From the NCBI GenBank assembly GCA_947626755.1, contig CANQTP010000003.1, positions 47,791 through 111,790 on the forward strand: 64,000 nt of DNA, in the 5' to 3' direction. A program made the position numbers and the translations under genes. The notes beneath the pieces are model-generated. The model saw only the letters and a program-made list of their open reading frames with translations. It did not search any database and was not told where the DNA came from. Every line of letters starts with the position of its first letter. Position 1 is the first letter of the stretch. Shown one piece after another: positions 17,745-26,010 of this stretch. This DNA is from an uncultured Clostridia bacterium (GTDB taxonomy: Bacteria > Bacillota > Clostridia > Oscillospirales > Ruminococcaceae).

Positions 17745-20279
17745 ATGAAACTTCTTGCAATTGACGGCAACAGCATTATGAACCGCGCATTTTACGGAAT
17801 TAAAATGCTTTCAAATAAGTCCGGAATGTATACAAATGCCATAACCGGTTTTATGAATATATATCTTGCAGCGGTAAAGGAACTTTCTCCCGATGGAATT
17901 GCCGTTGCTTTTGATATGCGCGCGCCTACTTTTAGGCATAAAGCTGTTGAAACATATAAGGCTAACCGCCACGGTATGCCTGATGAACTTGCACAGCAAA
18001 TGCCTATAATAAAAGAAATTCTCACTTCGCTGGGAGTAAAAGTTCTTGAATGTGAGGGCTTTGAAGCGGACGATATTCTCGGAACGCTTGCAAAAATATG
18101 TGATGATTCTGACAGTGAATGTTACATTCTCACAGGAGACAGGGATTCACTGCAATTAATTGATGATAAAGTAACTGTTTTGCTTCACACCATGAAAGGA
18201 ACAATTAAATATAACGAAGAAAAATTCACCGAAGAATATGGTTTCCCGCCGATAGAATTAATTGATCTGAAAGCGCTTATGGGGGATAGTTCCGACAATA
18301 TAAGCGGCGTTAAAGGTATCGGAGAAAAGACTGCAAAACAGCTTATAGCCGATCATCATACGATCGAACAGCTTTATTCCGATCTTGGATCGGGAAATAT
18401 TCAAGCGACAAAATCTGTAATTTCCAAGCTTGAAGCGGGAAAATCCGATGCAGAACAGAGCAAATGGCTTGCCACAATTGTAAAAAATGCGCCTATTGAC
18501 AATGATATAAATTCCTATAAATTAGGAGAAAAAAATTCGGATAAAATTTCCGAAATTCTTACAGAACTTGAATGTTTTAAACTTTTAGAAAAGCTTGAAA
18601 TTTCTCCTGCGAAAATGACGGAAAAACATATTTCCGCGATTTCCGAGAAAAAAGAATATGAAATTGCGGGGGATTTTACGGGTAATATCACTGAAATAAA
18701 AAAAGCGGCTTTTATTTTTAAGGACGGAATTATCAGACTTCTTGCGGAAAATAAAATTTATACGATTTCCGATAAAAATAAACAGCTTGAATTTCTTTCT
18801 TCCGATTGTGAAAAAATTACTTTCGGCGCAAAACCCGCGTATCGTTTTTGTTTTGAAAACGGCAGGGAAATGAAGAATATAGTTTCCGATGCGGATATTT
18901 TAGGATATATTTTAAATACCAATTCAAGCGAGTATTCAATTGAAAAAATGTGCGTGGAATACGGCGCTCCCACATATCCAGAACTGGACGAAAATGCGGA
19001 TATTGCGGCACTTCCGGCGCTTTCGGAAATCATGCTTGCGGAAATTGAAAAGCAGGAAATGACAAAAGTTCTGAAAGAAATTGAACTTCCGCTTACAGAA
19101 GTTCTTGCATCAATGGAGTATTACGGCGTGCGTATTGACAAGGACGGAATTAAAAAATTCGGTGAAAAATTAATTGAAGATATTTCAGCGGTGGAAAAAC
19201 AAATTTATTTTATGGCGGGACACGAATTTAACATAAGTTCTCCCAAACAATTGGGAACGGTTTTATTTGAAGAAATGGGACTTCCCGCAGGAAAAAAGAC
19301 AAAAACGGGTTATTCCACAAATGCGGACGTCCTTGAAAATCTTCGCGACAAACACGAAATTGTTGATCTGATTTTGCAGTATCGCCAGCTTACAAAATTA
19401 AATTCCACATATGTTGAGGGACTTATAAAAGTTGTCTCCGATGACGGCAGAGTGCGATCGCTTTTCAAACAGACCGAAACCAGAACGGGACGTATTTCCT
19501 CGGCAGAACCTAATGTTCAGAACATTCCCGTGCGCACGGAACTTGGAAGAAATATGCGTAAATTTTTCACCGCCGATGCCGAATATATTCTTTTAGACGC
19601 GGATTACAGTCAGATAGAACTGCGTATTCTTTCGCATATGAGCGGCGATAAAAATATGCAGAATGGTTTTCTGAATGGTATGGATATTCACACAGCAACA
19701 GCTTCGCAGGTTTTTGATGTTCCTGCCGATAAAATAACTTCTGAAATGCGTCGGGCAGCAAAAGCGGTCAATTTCGGCATAATTTACGGAATTGGCGCAT
19801 TCTCGCTTTCAAAGGATATTGGCGTTTCCGTTGCACAAGCGGACAGATATATTAAAAATTATCTTGCGCGTTTTCCAAAAGTTAGCGAATTTATGGACAA
19901 AGTTGTTGAGGACGCAAAGAAAAACGGTTACGCCGTGACAATGTTCGGACGGCGCAGACCTATTCCCGAACTGAAAAATTCAAATAAAAATATTCAGGCA
20001 TTCGGAAAACGTGCGGCCATGAATGCGCCTATCCAAGGCACTGCGGCGGATATTATCAAAATTGCAATGATAAAAGTTTATGAACGTTTAAAAGCCGAAA
20101 AATTAGACGCAAGATTAATTCTGCAAGTCCATGATGAATTAATTATCGAGGTAAAAGAAAGCGATGCGGAACGTGCGGCGGCAGTTCTGGGAGAAGAAAT
20201 GCGGAATGCCGTAAAGCTTGATATTCCGCTTACCGCCGATGTTTCCAAGGGCAAAACATGGTATGATGCAAAGGGATAA
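17745..20279 (+). CDS. polA: DNA polymerase I
   Basis: 844 residues. The 5'-3' exonuclease domain (about 1-290) begins LLAIDGNSIMNRAFYG and has GFEADDILGTLA and GVKGIGEKTAKQL. The middle domain (about 300-450) keeps the fold length but lacks the acidic exonuclease motifs, so proofreading is probably lost, as in Bacillus-type Pol I. Polymerase motifs are intact: DADYSQIELRILSH (A), RRAAKAVNFGIIYG (B) and QVHDELIIEV (C). It fills gaps and removes RNA primers. It starts 9 bases after rdgB. Confidence 0.96.
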   Translation: MKLLAIDGNSIMNRAFYGIKMLSNKSGMYTNAITGFMNIYLAAVKELSPDGIAVAFDMRAPTFRHKAVETYKANRHGMPDELAQQMPIIKEILTSLGVKVLECEGFEADDILGTLAKICDDSDSECYILTGDRDSLQLIDDKVTVLLHTMKGTIKYNEEKFTEEYGFPPIELIDLKALMGDSSDNISGVKGIGEKTAKQLIADHHTIEQLYSDLGSGNIQATKSVISKLEAGKSDAEQSKWLATIVKNAPIDNDINSYKLGEKNSDKISEILTELECFKLLEKLEISPAKMTEKHISAISEKKEYEIAGDFTGNITEIKKAAFIFKDGIIRLLAENKIYTISDKNKQLEFLSSDCEKITFGAKPAYRFCFENGREMKNIVSDADILGYILNTNSSEYSIEKMCVEYGAPTYPELDENADIAALPALSEIMLAEIEKQEMTKVLKEIELPLTEVLASMEYYGVRIDKDGIKKFGEKLIEDISAVEKQIYFMAGHEFNISSPKQLGTVLFEEMGLPAGKKTKTGYSTNADVLENLRDKHEIVDLILQYRQLTKLNSTYVEGLIKVVSDDGRVRSLFKQTETRTGRISSAEPNVQNIPVRTELGRNMRKFFTADAEYILLDADYSQIELRILSHMSGDKNMQNGFLNGMDIHTATASQVFDVPADKITSEMRRAAKAVNFGIIYGIGAFSLSKDIGVSVAQADRYIKNYLARFPKVSEFMDKVVEDAKKNGYAVTMFGRRRPIPELKNSNKNIQAFGKRAAMNAPIQGTAADIIKIAMIKVYERLKAEKLDARLILQVHDELIIEVKESDAERAAAVLGEEMRNAVKLDIPLTADVSKGKTWYDAKG

Positions 20280-20784
20280 TTTTATTTCAGTATCGGAAAA
20301 ATTTTCGGCTTGGATAATTGAATTTGTTTTTTACGGTTTTATCGGCTGGATTTATGAAACTGTTTTAACAACGGCTGTTTTGGGACATTTTACTGACAGG
20401 GGAATGTTACATCTGCCTATTTGTCCGATATATGGGTTTTGCTCGTTGGCTTTGATCTTAATTTTAGGAAAAATAAAAAGCGTTCCCTTAATTTTTATTC
20501 TGGGAACGCTTCTGACTACGGCAGCGGAACTTTCAGCTTCGTATTTTCTTGAAATTTTTACAGATAAACGGCTGTGGGATTATGATGATTGGAAGTTTAA
20601 TTTTCAAGGCAGGATCGCTCTCGGCAGCAGTATTATTTTTGGAATTTTATGCGTTATTCTGATTAAAATTCTGCACCCGCTTGCTGTGAAAATTTGTGGG
20701 AAAATAAGCGGGAAAATTCTTAAAATCATTGCATTTGCGTTGTTGATCTTAATTATCGGAGATTTTTTATGGGTAATTTTATGA
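20263..20784 (+). CDS. CmpB-type polytopic membrane protein (putative ABC-transporter type IV family)
   Basis: About 173 residues from an ATG at 20263 (or 20266), overlapping the end of polA. At least four hydrophobic segments are visible. The N-terminal FVFYGFIGWIYETVLT, then HLPICPIYGFCSL and ELSASYFLEIF...LWDYDDWKFNFQGRI, match the Firmicutes family PF06541, described only as a putative ABC-transporter permease. Function is unproven. A longer in-frame start at 20218 would lie wholly inside polA and is less likely. Confidence 0.75.
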   Translation: MMQRDNFISVSEKFSAWIIEFVFYGFIGWIYETVLTTAVLGHFTDRGMLHLPICPIYGFCSLALILILGKIKSVPLIFILGTLLTTAAELSASYFLEIFTDKRLWDYDDWKFNFQGRIALGSSIIFGILCVILIKILHPLAVKICGKISGKILKIIAFALLILIIGDFLWVIL

Positions 20785-21176
20785 AACATTTAAAAAGGAT
20801 ATTTATTGTAATTCTTTTATTGCCGTTAATATTGATATTTGCATACATAATTTTTGAGATTTTCGGAATGTGCGTAAATCATATTTCTACTGCAAATCAA
20901 ACAAATGAATTGCAAAATTTTCTCGAAGATAACATCACTGATATTGAATTGCTCGAGATCCATTCCGAAACAGGCAACACGTCGGGAACGGGAAATCATG
21001 TTGATTGTTTATCAAAAATTACTTTTTCTACGGAAATGCAAATCGATGAGATCAATAATATTTTGTCTGAAATTTACGATAATGATGATTTCATTCTGAA
21101 TAAGGATGAAAACGGGAATTATAAGCTGAAATTATGTACATTTGCGCCGTTTTGGGACAATATTGAGGGACATTAA
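20769..21176 (+). CDS. Small membrane-anchored protein, unknown
   Basis: 135 residues. GGAG at 20758-20761 stands 7 bases before the ATG, which lies inside the 3' end of the previous gene. There is one N-terminal transmembrane helix (about 9-31, IFIVILLLPLILIFAYIIF) and then an acidic extracytoplasmic domain of about 100 residues (IHSETGNTSGTGNHVDCLSK, FILNKDENGNYKLKLCTFAP). No known domain is recognised. Overlap with the CmpB-type gene suggests joint translation. Confidence 0.65.
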   Translation: MGNFMKHLKRIFIVILLLPLILIFAYIIFEIFGMCVNHISTANQTNELQNFLEDNITDIELLEIHSETGNTSGTGNHVDCLSKITFSTEMQIDEINNILSEIYDNDDFILNKDENGNYKLKLCTFAPFWDNIEGH

Positions 21177-21287
21177 ATAATTAATTTGAAAGATGGCTGC
21201 AAACTTTGAATAAAACTTGGTCGGAATTAAATAAAGCATTGCAGATCCAAATTTAAAAGAAAGATACACATGAAGCGGGGCGTTTAA

Positions 21288-21773
21288 ATGATAAAAGAAA
21301 TTTCCAAAAATGATATTGCAGAGTGTGTTCGTGTCATAAGAAAAAGTTTCCTTACTGTTGCGGAAGATTTTGGATTTACAGCTAAAAACGCGCCGAGATT
21401 TACGGCGTTTGCGGTTACGGAAGACAGACTTTTGTATCAGTTTGATGTCGAAAAAAGACCGATGTATGCCTACTTTGAAAACAAAAATATAATCGGTTAT
21501 TATTCGCTGCTTATTAAAAATAATAACGAGTGTGAACTTAATAATTTATGTGTTCTTCCCGAATGCAGGCATAAAAATATCGGAACGATCCTGCTTGAAA
21601 ATTCATATGAAAATGCCAAAAAATTCGGCTGTAATAAAATTTCTATCGGGATTGTTGAAGAAAATTATTTGCTGAGAAAATGGTATGAGAAAAACGGCTT
21701 TATCCATATCGGAACGGAAAAATTTGATTTTTTCCCGTTTACCTGCGGGTGTATGGAAAAATATTTAGCGTGA
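21288..21773 (+). CDS. GNAT N-acetyltransferase
   Basis: 161 residues. The GNAT acetyl-CoA motif is LNNLCVLPECRHKNIGTILL (the Arg/x/x/Gly loop modified to RHKNIG), followed by ENYLLRKWYEKNGF. The N-terminal half (IRKSFLTVAEDFGFTAKNAP) is typical of a small Clostridia GNAT group. Substrate unknown. The coding region ends just before the dus Shine-Dalgarno. Confidence 0.8.
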   Translation: MIKEISKNDIAECVRVIRKSFLTVAEDFGFTAKNAPRFTAFAVTEDRLLYQFDVEKRPMYAYFENKNIIGYYSLLIKNNNECELNNLCVLPECRHKNIGTILLENSYENAKKFGCNKISIGIVEENYLLRKWYEKNGFIHIGTEKFDFFPFTCGCMEKYLA

Positions 21774-21793
21774 TTTTTAAGGAGAATTTCAAT

Positions 21794-22768
21794 TTGGAAT
21801 ATTTTTATATCGGTAATGTTAAAATTGAAAAAACTGCCGCGCTTGCGCCTATGGCTTCTGTTGCGGACAGAGCTTACCGCGCACTTTGCAAGGAAAACGG
21901 CGCGGCTTATATGGTGTCCGAAATGATCTCTGCAAAAGGACTTTGCTATTCCGACAGAAAAACGGAGGAACTCTGTACTGTTATGGAAAATGAGCGTCCC
22001 TATGCGCTCCAGCTTTTCGGAGACGATCCATATTTTATGGCGGAAGCTGCAAAAAAATTAATGAAATATTCTCCCGATATTATTGATGTAAATATGGGCT
22101 GTCCCGTTCCGAAAATTGTGGGAAACGGCGCGGGTTCTGCGCTTATGAAAAACCCGTCTTTGGCGGCGGAAATAGTTTCTGCGATGGTGAAAGCAGTACC
22201 CGTTCCAATAACCGTAAAGATCCGCAAAGGCTGGGACGAGGAACACGTCAATGCCGTGGAATTTTCAAAAATTCTCGAGGAAGCGGGAGCGTCTGCAATT
22301 ACCGTTCACGGACGGACAAAAAATCAGATGTATCACGGAGAAGCCGATTGGGAAATTATCCGCAAAGTAAAAGAAAATGTTAGTATTCCTGTTATCGGAA
22401 ACGGCGATATTGATTCCCCGCAAAGCGCTGAAAAAATGTACAAAGAAACATGCTGCGATCTTGTTATGATAGGGCGGGGAAGTTACGGAAAACCGTGGCT
22501 TTTTAAAAATATCCGCCATTATTTTGAAACGGGAGAAATTCTTTCCGAACCGTCCCTTGACGAGCGTCTTGAAATGATGTGCAGGCAGGTAGAATTATCG
22601 GTGAAATATAAAGGCGAACGCATAGGAATAAGCGAAGCTCGGAGACAATGTGCATATTATTTGAAAGGGCTTCCGAATGCAGCTGCATTTCGCAATAAAT
22701 GCGGAAGCCTTAATAATTTAGATGATCTTCGGGAGCTTTGCAAAGAGGTGAAAAAAGCCTGTGAATGA
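21794..22768 (+). CDS. dus: tRNA-dihydrouridine synthase
   Basis: 324 residues from a TTG at 21794, chosen because AAGGAGA (21779-21785) is 8 bases upstream. The in-frame ATG at 21749 lies inside the preceding GNAT gene and has no such site. FMN-binding TIM barrel: ALAPMASVADRAYR at the start, VNMGCPVPKIVGNGAG with the active cysteine, VHGRTKNQMYHGEADW, IPVIGNGDI and IGRGSYGKPW. It reduces uridine to dihydrouridine in the tRNA D-loop. Confidence 0.93.
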   Translation: MEYFYIGNVKIEKTAALAPMASVADRAYRALCKENGAAYMVSEMISAKGLCYSDRKTEELCTVMENERPYALQLFGDDPYFMAEAAKKLMKYSPDIIDVNMGCPVPKIVGNGAGSALMKNPSLAAEIVSAMVKAVPVPITVKIRKGWDEEHVNAVEFSKILEEAGASAITVHGRTKNQMYHGEADWEIIRKVKENVSIPVIGNGDIDSPQSAEKMYKETCCDLVMIGRGSYGKPWLFKNIRHYFETGEILSEPSLDERLEMMCRQVELSVKYKGERIGISEARRQCAYYLKGLPNAAAFRNKCGSLNNLDDLRELCKEVKKACE

Positions 22769-23201
22769 AATTATTATCTGCAATATATACGAAAATGACA
22801 TTCCGCAGATCGCAGAAATTGAAAAGAATTCTTTTACCGATCCGTGGACGGAAAATTCGTTGCTGTCGCAAATTTCCGAAAAATACGGAATTTTCCTGAC
22901 TGCGGAAAAATGCGGCGAAATTATCGGATATATTATCGGTTCGTGTGACGGTGAAAATGCATTTATAGAAAAAATTGCCGTAAAAAATTACGCAAGAAAA
23001 CAAGGCGTAGGAAAAGCTTTAATAAATAAATTTATTTCGGAAATTTCGGTTAACGCAAAGCAAATTTCCCTTGAAGTGCGTGAGTCAAATTCTGCTGCAA
23101 AAGCATTGTATTTTTCGGTGGGATTTGAAATTGCAGGTGTTAGAAAAAATTTATATGAATTTCCGAAAGAAAACGGGATCGTTATGATAAAAAACTTATA
23201 A
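22761..23201 (+). CDS. rimI: Ribosomal-protein-alanine N-acetyltransferase RimI-like
   Basis: 146 residues, GTG start 10 bases after GAGGTG, overlapping dus by 8 bases. The GNAT motif is IEKIAVKNYARKQGVGKALI (Arg-x-x-Gly-x-Gly-x-Ala), and the RimI-typical SLEVRESNSAAKALYFSVGF follows. It probably acetylates the N-terminal alanine of ribosomal protein S18. In many Firmicutes rimI sits beside tsaB/tsaD; here it sits with dus instead. Confidence 0.85.
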   Translation: MNEIIICNIYENDIPQIAEIEKNSFTDPWTENSLLSQISEKYGIFLTAEKCGEIIGYIIGSCDGENAFIEKIAVKNYARKQGVGKALINKFISEISVNAKQISLEVRESNSAAKALYFSVGFEIAGVRKNLYEFPKENGIVMIKNL

Positions 23202-23277
23202 AAGCTCGCTTTTTTTGCACCGATATTAAGAGGAGATTATTTATTTCCTGTGTTAGAATTGATTTGAGGTGATAAAT

Positions 23278-24117
23278 ATGGAATGGGTGGAAAGGTTAAA
23301 TAATTCCATCAAATATATTGAGGAACATCTTACGGACGAAATTGATTACGAGAAATTGGCGCGGACAGCCGGCTGTTCGTCATACCATTATCAGAGAATG
23401 TTTGCTTATATGGCGGGGATCCCTCTTTCGGAATATATCCGCAGACGGAAAATGTCTCTCGCCGCCGTTGATATTAAAAACGGTGAAAAAATTATCGACA
23501 CGGCTCTGAAATATGGTTACAATTCTCCCACAGCGTTTAACAGAGCGTTCCAAAGTATTCACGGAATTGCACCTTCCGCCGTAAAGACAGATGGCGCAGC
23601 TGTCAGATCGTTTCCTGCAATCACCTTTACAATTTCGATCAAAGGAGCAGAGGAAATGAATTATCGTATCGAAACAAAAGAACCGTTCAGGATCGTGGGG
23701 ATTTCAATTCCCATTGCAAAAGATCTTGAAACAAATTTTGAAGATGTCCCGAAAAAATGGGACGAAGCCGCTTCCGACGGAACTTTGCAGCAGCTTGTAA
23801 AATTAATGGACACGCCGCCTATGGGTGTGCTGGGACTTTGTGTTACAAACGAGGAGCAGTGGCGTTATTTTATTGCTGTTCCAAGTTCAAAAAGTGCGGA
23901 AAATTTTGAAGAATACACAGTTCCTGCGGCAACGTGGGCAGTATTTTCGGGAGAGGGAACGTCCCGTTCAATTCAGGAACTTGAAAGGCGTATTTATACA
24001 GAATGGCTGCCCACTTCGGGATATGAATACGGAAATGTTCCCGATGTGGAAGTTTACCTTGATCCCGATCCTGCAAATTCAAAATTTGAAGTGTGGGTTC
24101 CTGTAATTAAAAAGTAA
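23278..24117 (+). CDS. AraC-family transcriptional regulator with GyrI-like ligand-binding domain
   Basis: 279 residues from the ATG at 23278, 6 bases after GAGGTGAT; the GTG at 23269 is part of that site. The N-terminal ~105 residues are a double helix-turn-helix AraC domain (LARTAGCSSYHYQRMFAYM, DTALKYGYNSPTAFNRAF). From about 120 to the end it is a GyrI-like effector-binding domain (YRIETKEPFRIVGISIPI ... VPDVEVYLDPDP). Such proteins (Rob, BmrR relatives) sense hydrophobic cations or drugs. No transporter target lies next to it. Confidence 0.88.
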   Translation: MEWVERLNNSIKYIEEHLTDEIDYEKLARTAGCSSYHYQRMFAYMAGIPLSEYIRRRKMSLAAVDIKNGEKIIDTALKYGYNSPTAFNRAFQSIHGIAPSAVKTDGAAVRSFPAITFTISIKGAEEMNYRIETKEPFRIVGISIPIAKDLETNFEDVPKKWDEAASDGTLQQLVKLMDTPPMGVLGLCVTNEEQWRYFIAVPSSKSAENFEEYTVPAATWAVFSGEGTSRSIQELERRIYTEWLPTSGYEYGNVPDVEVYLDPDPANSKFEVWVPVIKK

Positions 24118-24190
24118 ATTTTTGTATTTTTAAAATTTTTGCACAATAATAAATTTATAAACAAATTTTTGTCAAATAAATTTATTCAAA

Positions 24191-24226
24191 ATTAAAAGCG
24201 GACGCTGTAAAACGTCCGCTTTTAAT
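24191..24226. terminator. Bidirectional terminator between convergent genes
   Basis: A perfect 14-bp stem (24191-24204 with 24213-24226) closes an 8-base loop. A-rich sequence flanks the left arm and T-rich sequence the right, so it can stop transcripts from both the AraC-type gene (plus) and the sigma-factor gene (minus), whose stop codon begins two bases beyond. Confidence 0.85.
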
Positions 24227-24227
24227 T

Positions 24228-25871
24228 TTATTTATAAAATAATATTGAAAATACCGATTTTTTCTGAATATCCGAAAGCGGCATTAATTCACCGCTTTCA
24301 AGCAGTTTTTCCACAATTCTCGGTATCATAAGACCCGCCCCGAGATGGTTCATAGACATAGCTTTTACAACTTCGTGCATATGTTTCGGAAAATGTTTTT
24401 TGTCCTCTTCAAAAATCACATCGTCCATATGCTTTGCAAATTTTTTCACTTCATCGGAAACGGTTATCTTTTCCTTTGCAAATCTGCACCAAGAATTAGA
24501 TATATCTTCATCTTTGCTCAAAGTAATTTTTACTGTTGCAGGCTGTACTCTGTCCTCAAAAACATATCCTTTGTCGCAGAGACGTTTGTATTCTTCGGGA
24601 GAAATTTTCTCCTTTCCGTTTTTCATGAATTTTGCAAGAGCTGCCCAATCCTCACTGGGATTATCCCGCCAACCGTCGTTTCTGTCCGAATAGCGGCAAT
24701 CTACCGAAACGCTTTCAACGGAAATTTTGTCGCTTTCATCATCGATCTCATCGAAATTATCCCATGTTCTCGTCATAAATCCACACGACCAATAAATATT
24801 TTCTTTTTGATCTTTTATGCTGAGATCGTCATTTACCACTGCAGTGGCTATAAAACTTCCGCCGTCGGGACGTTTTACAAGTAATTTGTCCCAATCGTTT
24901 TCAAACATCTGAAGCGGAGACAGCGCAAGCATTACAACATTGTATTTCAGAAAATTAATATCATTTCTGTCACAGGTAAGTCCCCAGTGATCCGGATCGT
25001 TTTCAAAATTACGGAAAATTTCCGGAAAATATTTTTCACAAAGGAACTCCGCAGCTTTGTCGTTAATTCCGTTGTAGTTGTAATTGAATTTTCCACGCAC
25101 ATCTATAAGATACATATTTGTCCTGTACTTGGGATCTTTGGTGTTGTCCAGCTTGTCAATGTAAGCGTATTCCACCAATTTTGAAAGAACATCGGCAATA
25201 TATACCTGCGGAACGCCTACCGCCCGCGCAATTTCAGGCAAAGTTTTCGGCTCGTGATAACACGCCCATGCAATATTCATTTTCAGGCGTGAATCAAACA
25301 TATCCTGCGTATCGCCCATGGGACCTGCTCCGCCGCTGTGTCCCATATCTGTAAAAATGATCGGGTTAATATCTGTGTTTTGCTCGTTGATATTCATATT
25401 TATACCCTCCTTCAATTTGCTTCGTGCATCGGACAAATGCCATTTTACAGTACCTTGGGAAATATTCAGTTTCTTTGAAATTTCCGCTGCCGAAAGTTTA
25501 TTGTAGTAATGCATATAGATGACAAGCCGCTGACGTTCCGAAAGAAATCCGATCTCACGGCGTAAAATTTCCTGCATTTCTAAATCATCATCGTCAATTT
25601 CGGGAGCAGGGATCATTTCGTCAATACTTGTAAATTGCCTGATTTTCTGCAAATTTCCGATATACCGCGAATAGACATTTCTTGAAATACGGTAAACATA
25701 TCCGTCAATATTTGCAATATTATCCGATTTCAGAAATGAACTGTAAACTTCGCATATAATATCGGAAGCAAGCTCCTGCGCTTGATCTATATTCCGCAGT
25801 TTATTCAGAGCAAAGCCGAATATTTTATTCATGTACTGAAAAATCAACTTATCCGCAATTGCTTTTTCCAT
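24228..25871 (-). CDS. ECF-type sigma-70 family factor with a long C-terminal extension
   Basis: 547 residues. Residues 1-75 form sigma region 2 (LRNIDQAQELASDIICEVY, NIDGYVYRISRNVYSRYI) and 105-157 form region 4 (LSERQRLVIYMHYYNKLSAA, then LNISQGTVKWHLSDAR). About 390 residues follow that no typical ECF sigma has. They open with a Gly-rich MGHSGGAGPMGDT stretch and a second helix-turn-helix-like segment (LPEIARAVGVPQVYIADVL), then a Trp- and Asp-rich domain of unknown type. At Met159 there is an in-frame internal start with its own GGAGGG site. A 139-base AT-rich gap separates the gene from cobQ upstream, and a strong AAAGGTGAT precedes its own ATG, so it is likely its own unit. Confidence 0.85.
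   Translation of the reverse strand: MEKAIADKLIFQYMNKIFGFALNKLRNIDQAQELASDIICEVYSSFLKSDNIANIDGYVYRISRNVYSRYIGNLQKIRQFTSIDEMIPAPEIDDDDLEMQEILRREIGFLSERQRLVIYMHYYNKLSAAEISKKLNISQGTVKWHLSDARSKLKEGINMNINEQNTDINPIIFTDMGHSGGAGPMGDTQDMFDSRLKMNIAWACYHEPKTLPEIARAVGVPQVYIADVLSKLVEYAYIDKLDNTKDPKYRTNMYLIDVRGKFNYNYNGINDKAAEFLCEKYFPEIFRNFENDPDHWGLTCDRNDINFLKYNVVMLALSPLQMFENDWDKLLVKRPDGGSFIATAVVNDDLSIKDQKENIYWSCGFMTRTWDNFDEIDDESDKISVESVSVDCRYSDRNDGWRDNPSEDWAALAKFMKNGKEKISPEEYKRLCDKGYVFEDRVQPATVKITLSKDEDISNSWCRFAKEKITVSDEVKKFAKHMDDVIFEEDKKHFPKHMHEVVKAMSMNHLGAGLMIPRIVEKLLESGELMPLSDIQKKSVFSILFYK
25395..25410 (-). promoter_or_regulatory. Internal ribosome-binding site and start codon within the sigma-factor gene
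   Basis: On the minus strand GGAGGG (25410-25405) is followed after 7 bases by ATG (25397-25395), in frame with the sigma-factor ORF at Met159. It falls exactly at the junction between the sigma-4 domain and the C-terminal extension. Initiation here would yield a separate ~389-residue protein. Confidence 0.6.
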
Positions 25872-26010
25872 TTTGGATCACCTTTCGCGCGAATGATTTT
25901 TTGAACGTTCCGTATATATAGTGTACAAAATTCCGGAATGGTTGGGTAGTATAAAAAAATTTTTGAAAGGTGTATAATAAAAAATTGGTATAAATAAAAA
26001 TATGATATTT

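Noticed and set aside
22000..22251. Minus-strand ORF within dus
   Set aside because: It lies wholly inside a well supported gene on the other strand and has no family match or ribosome site.
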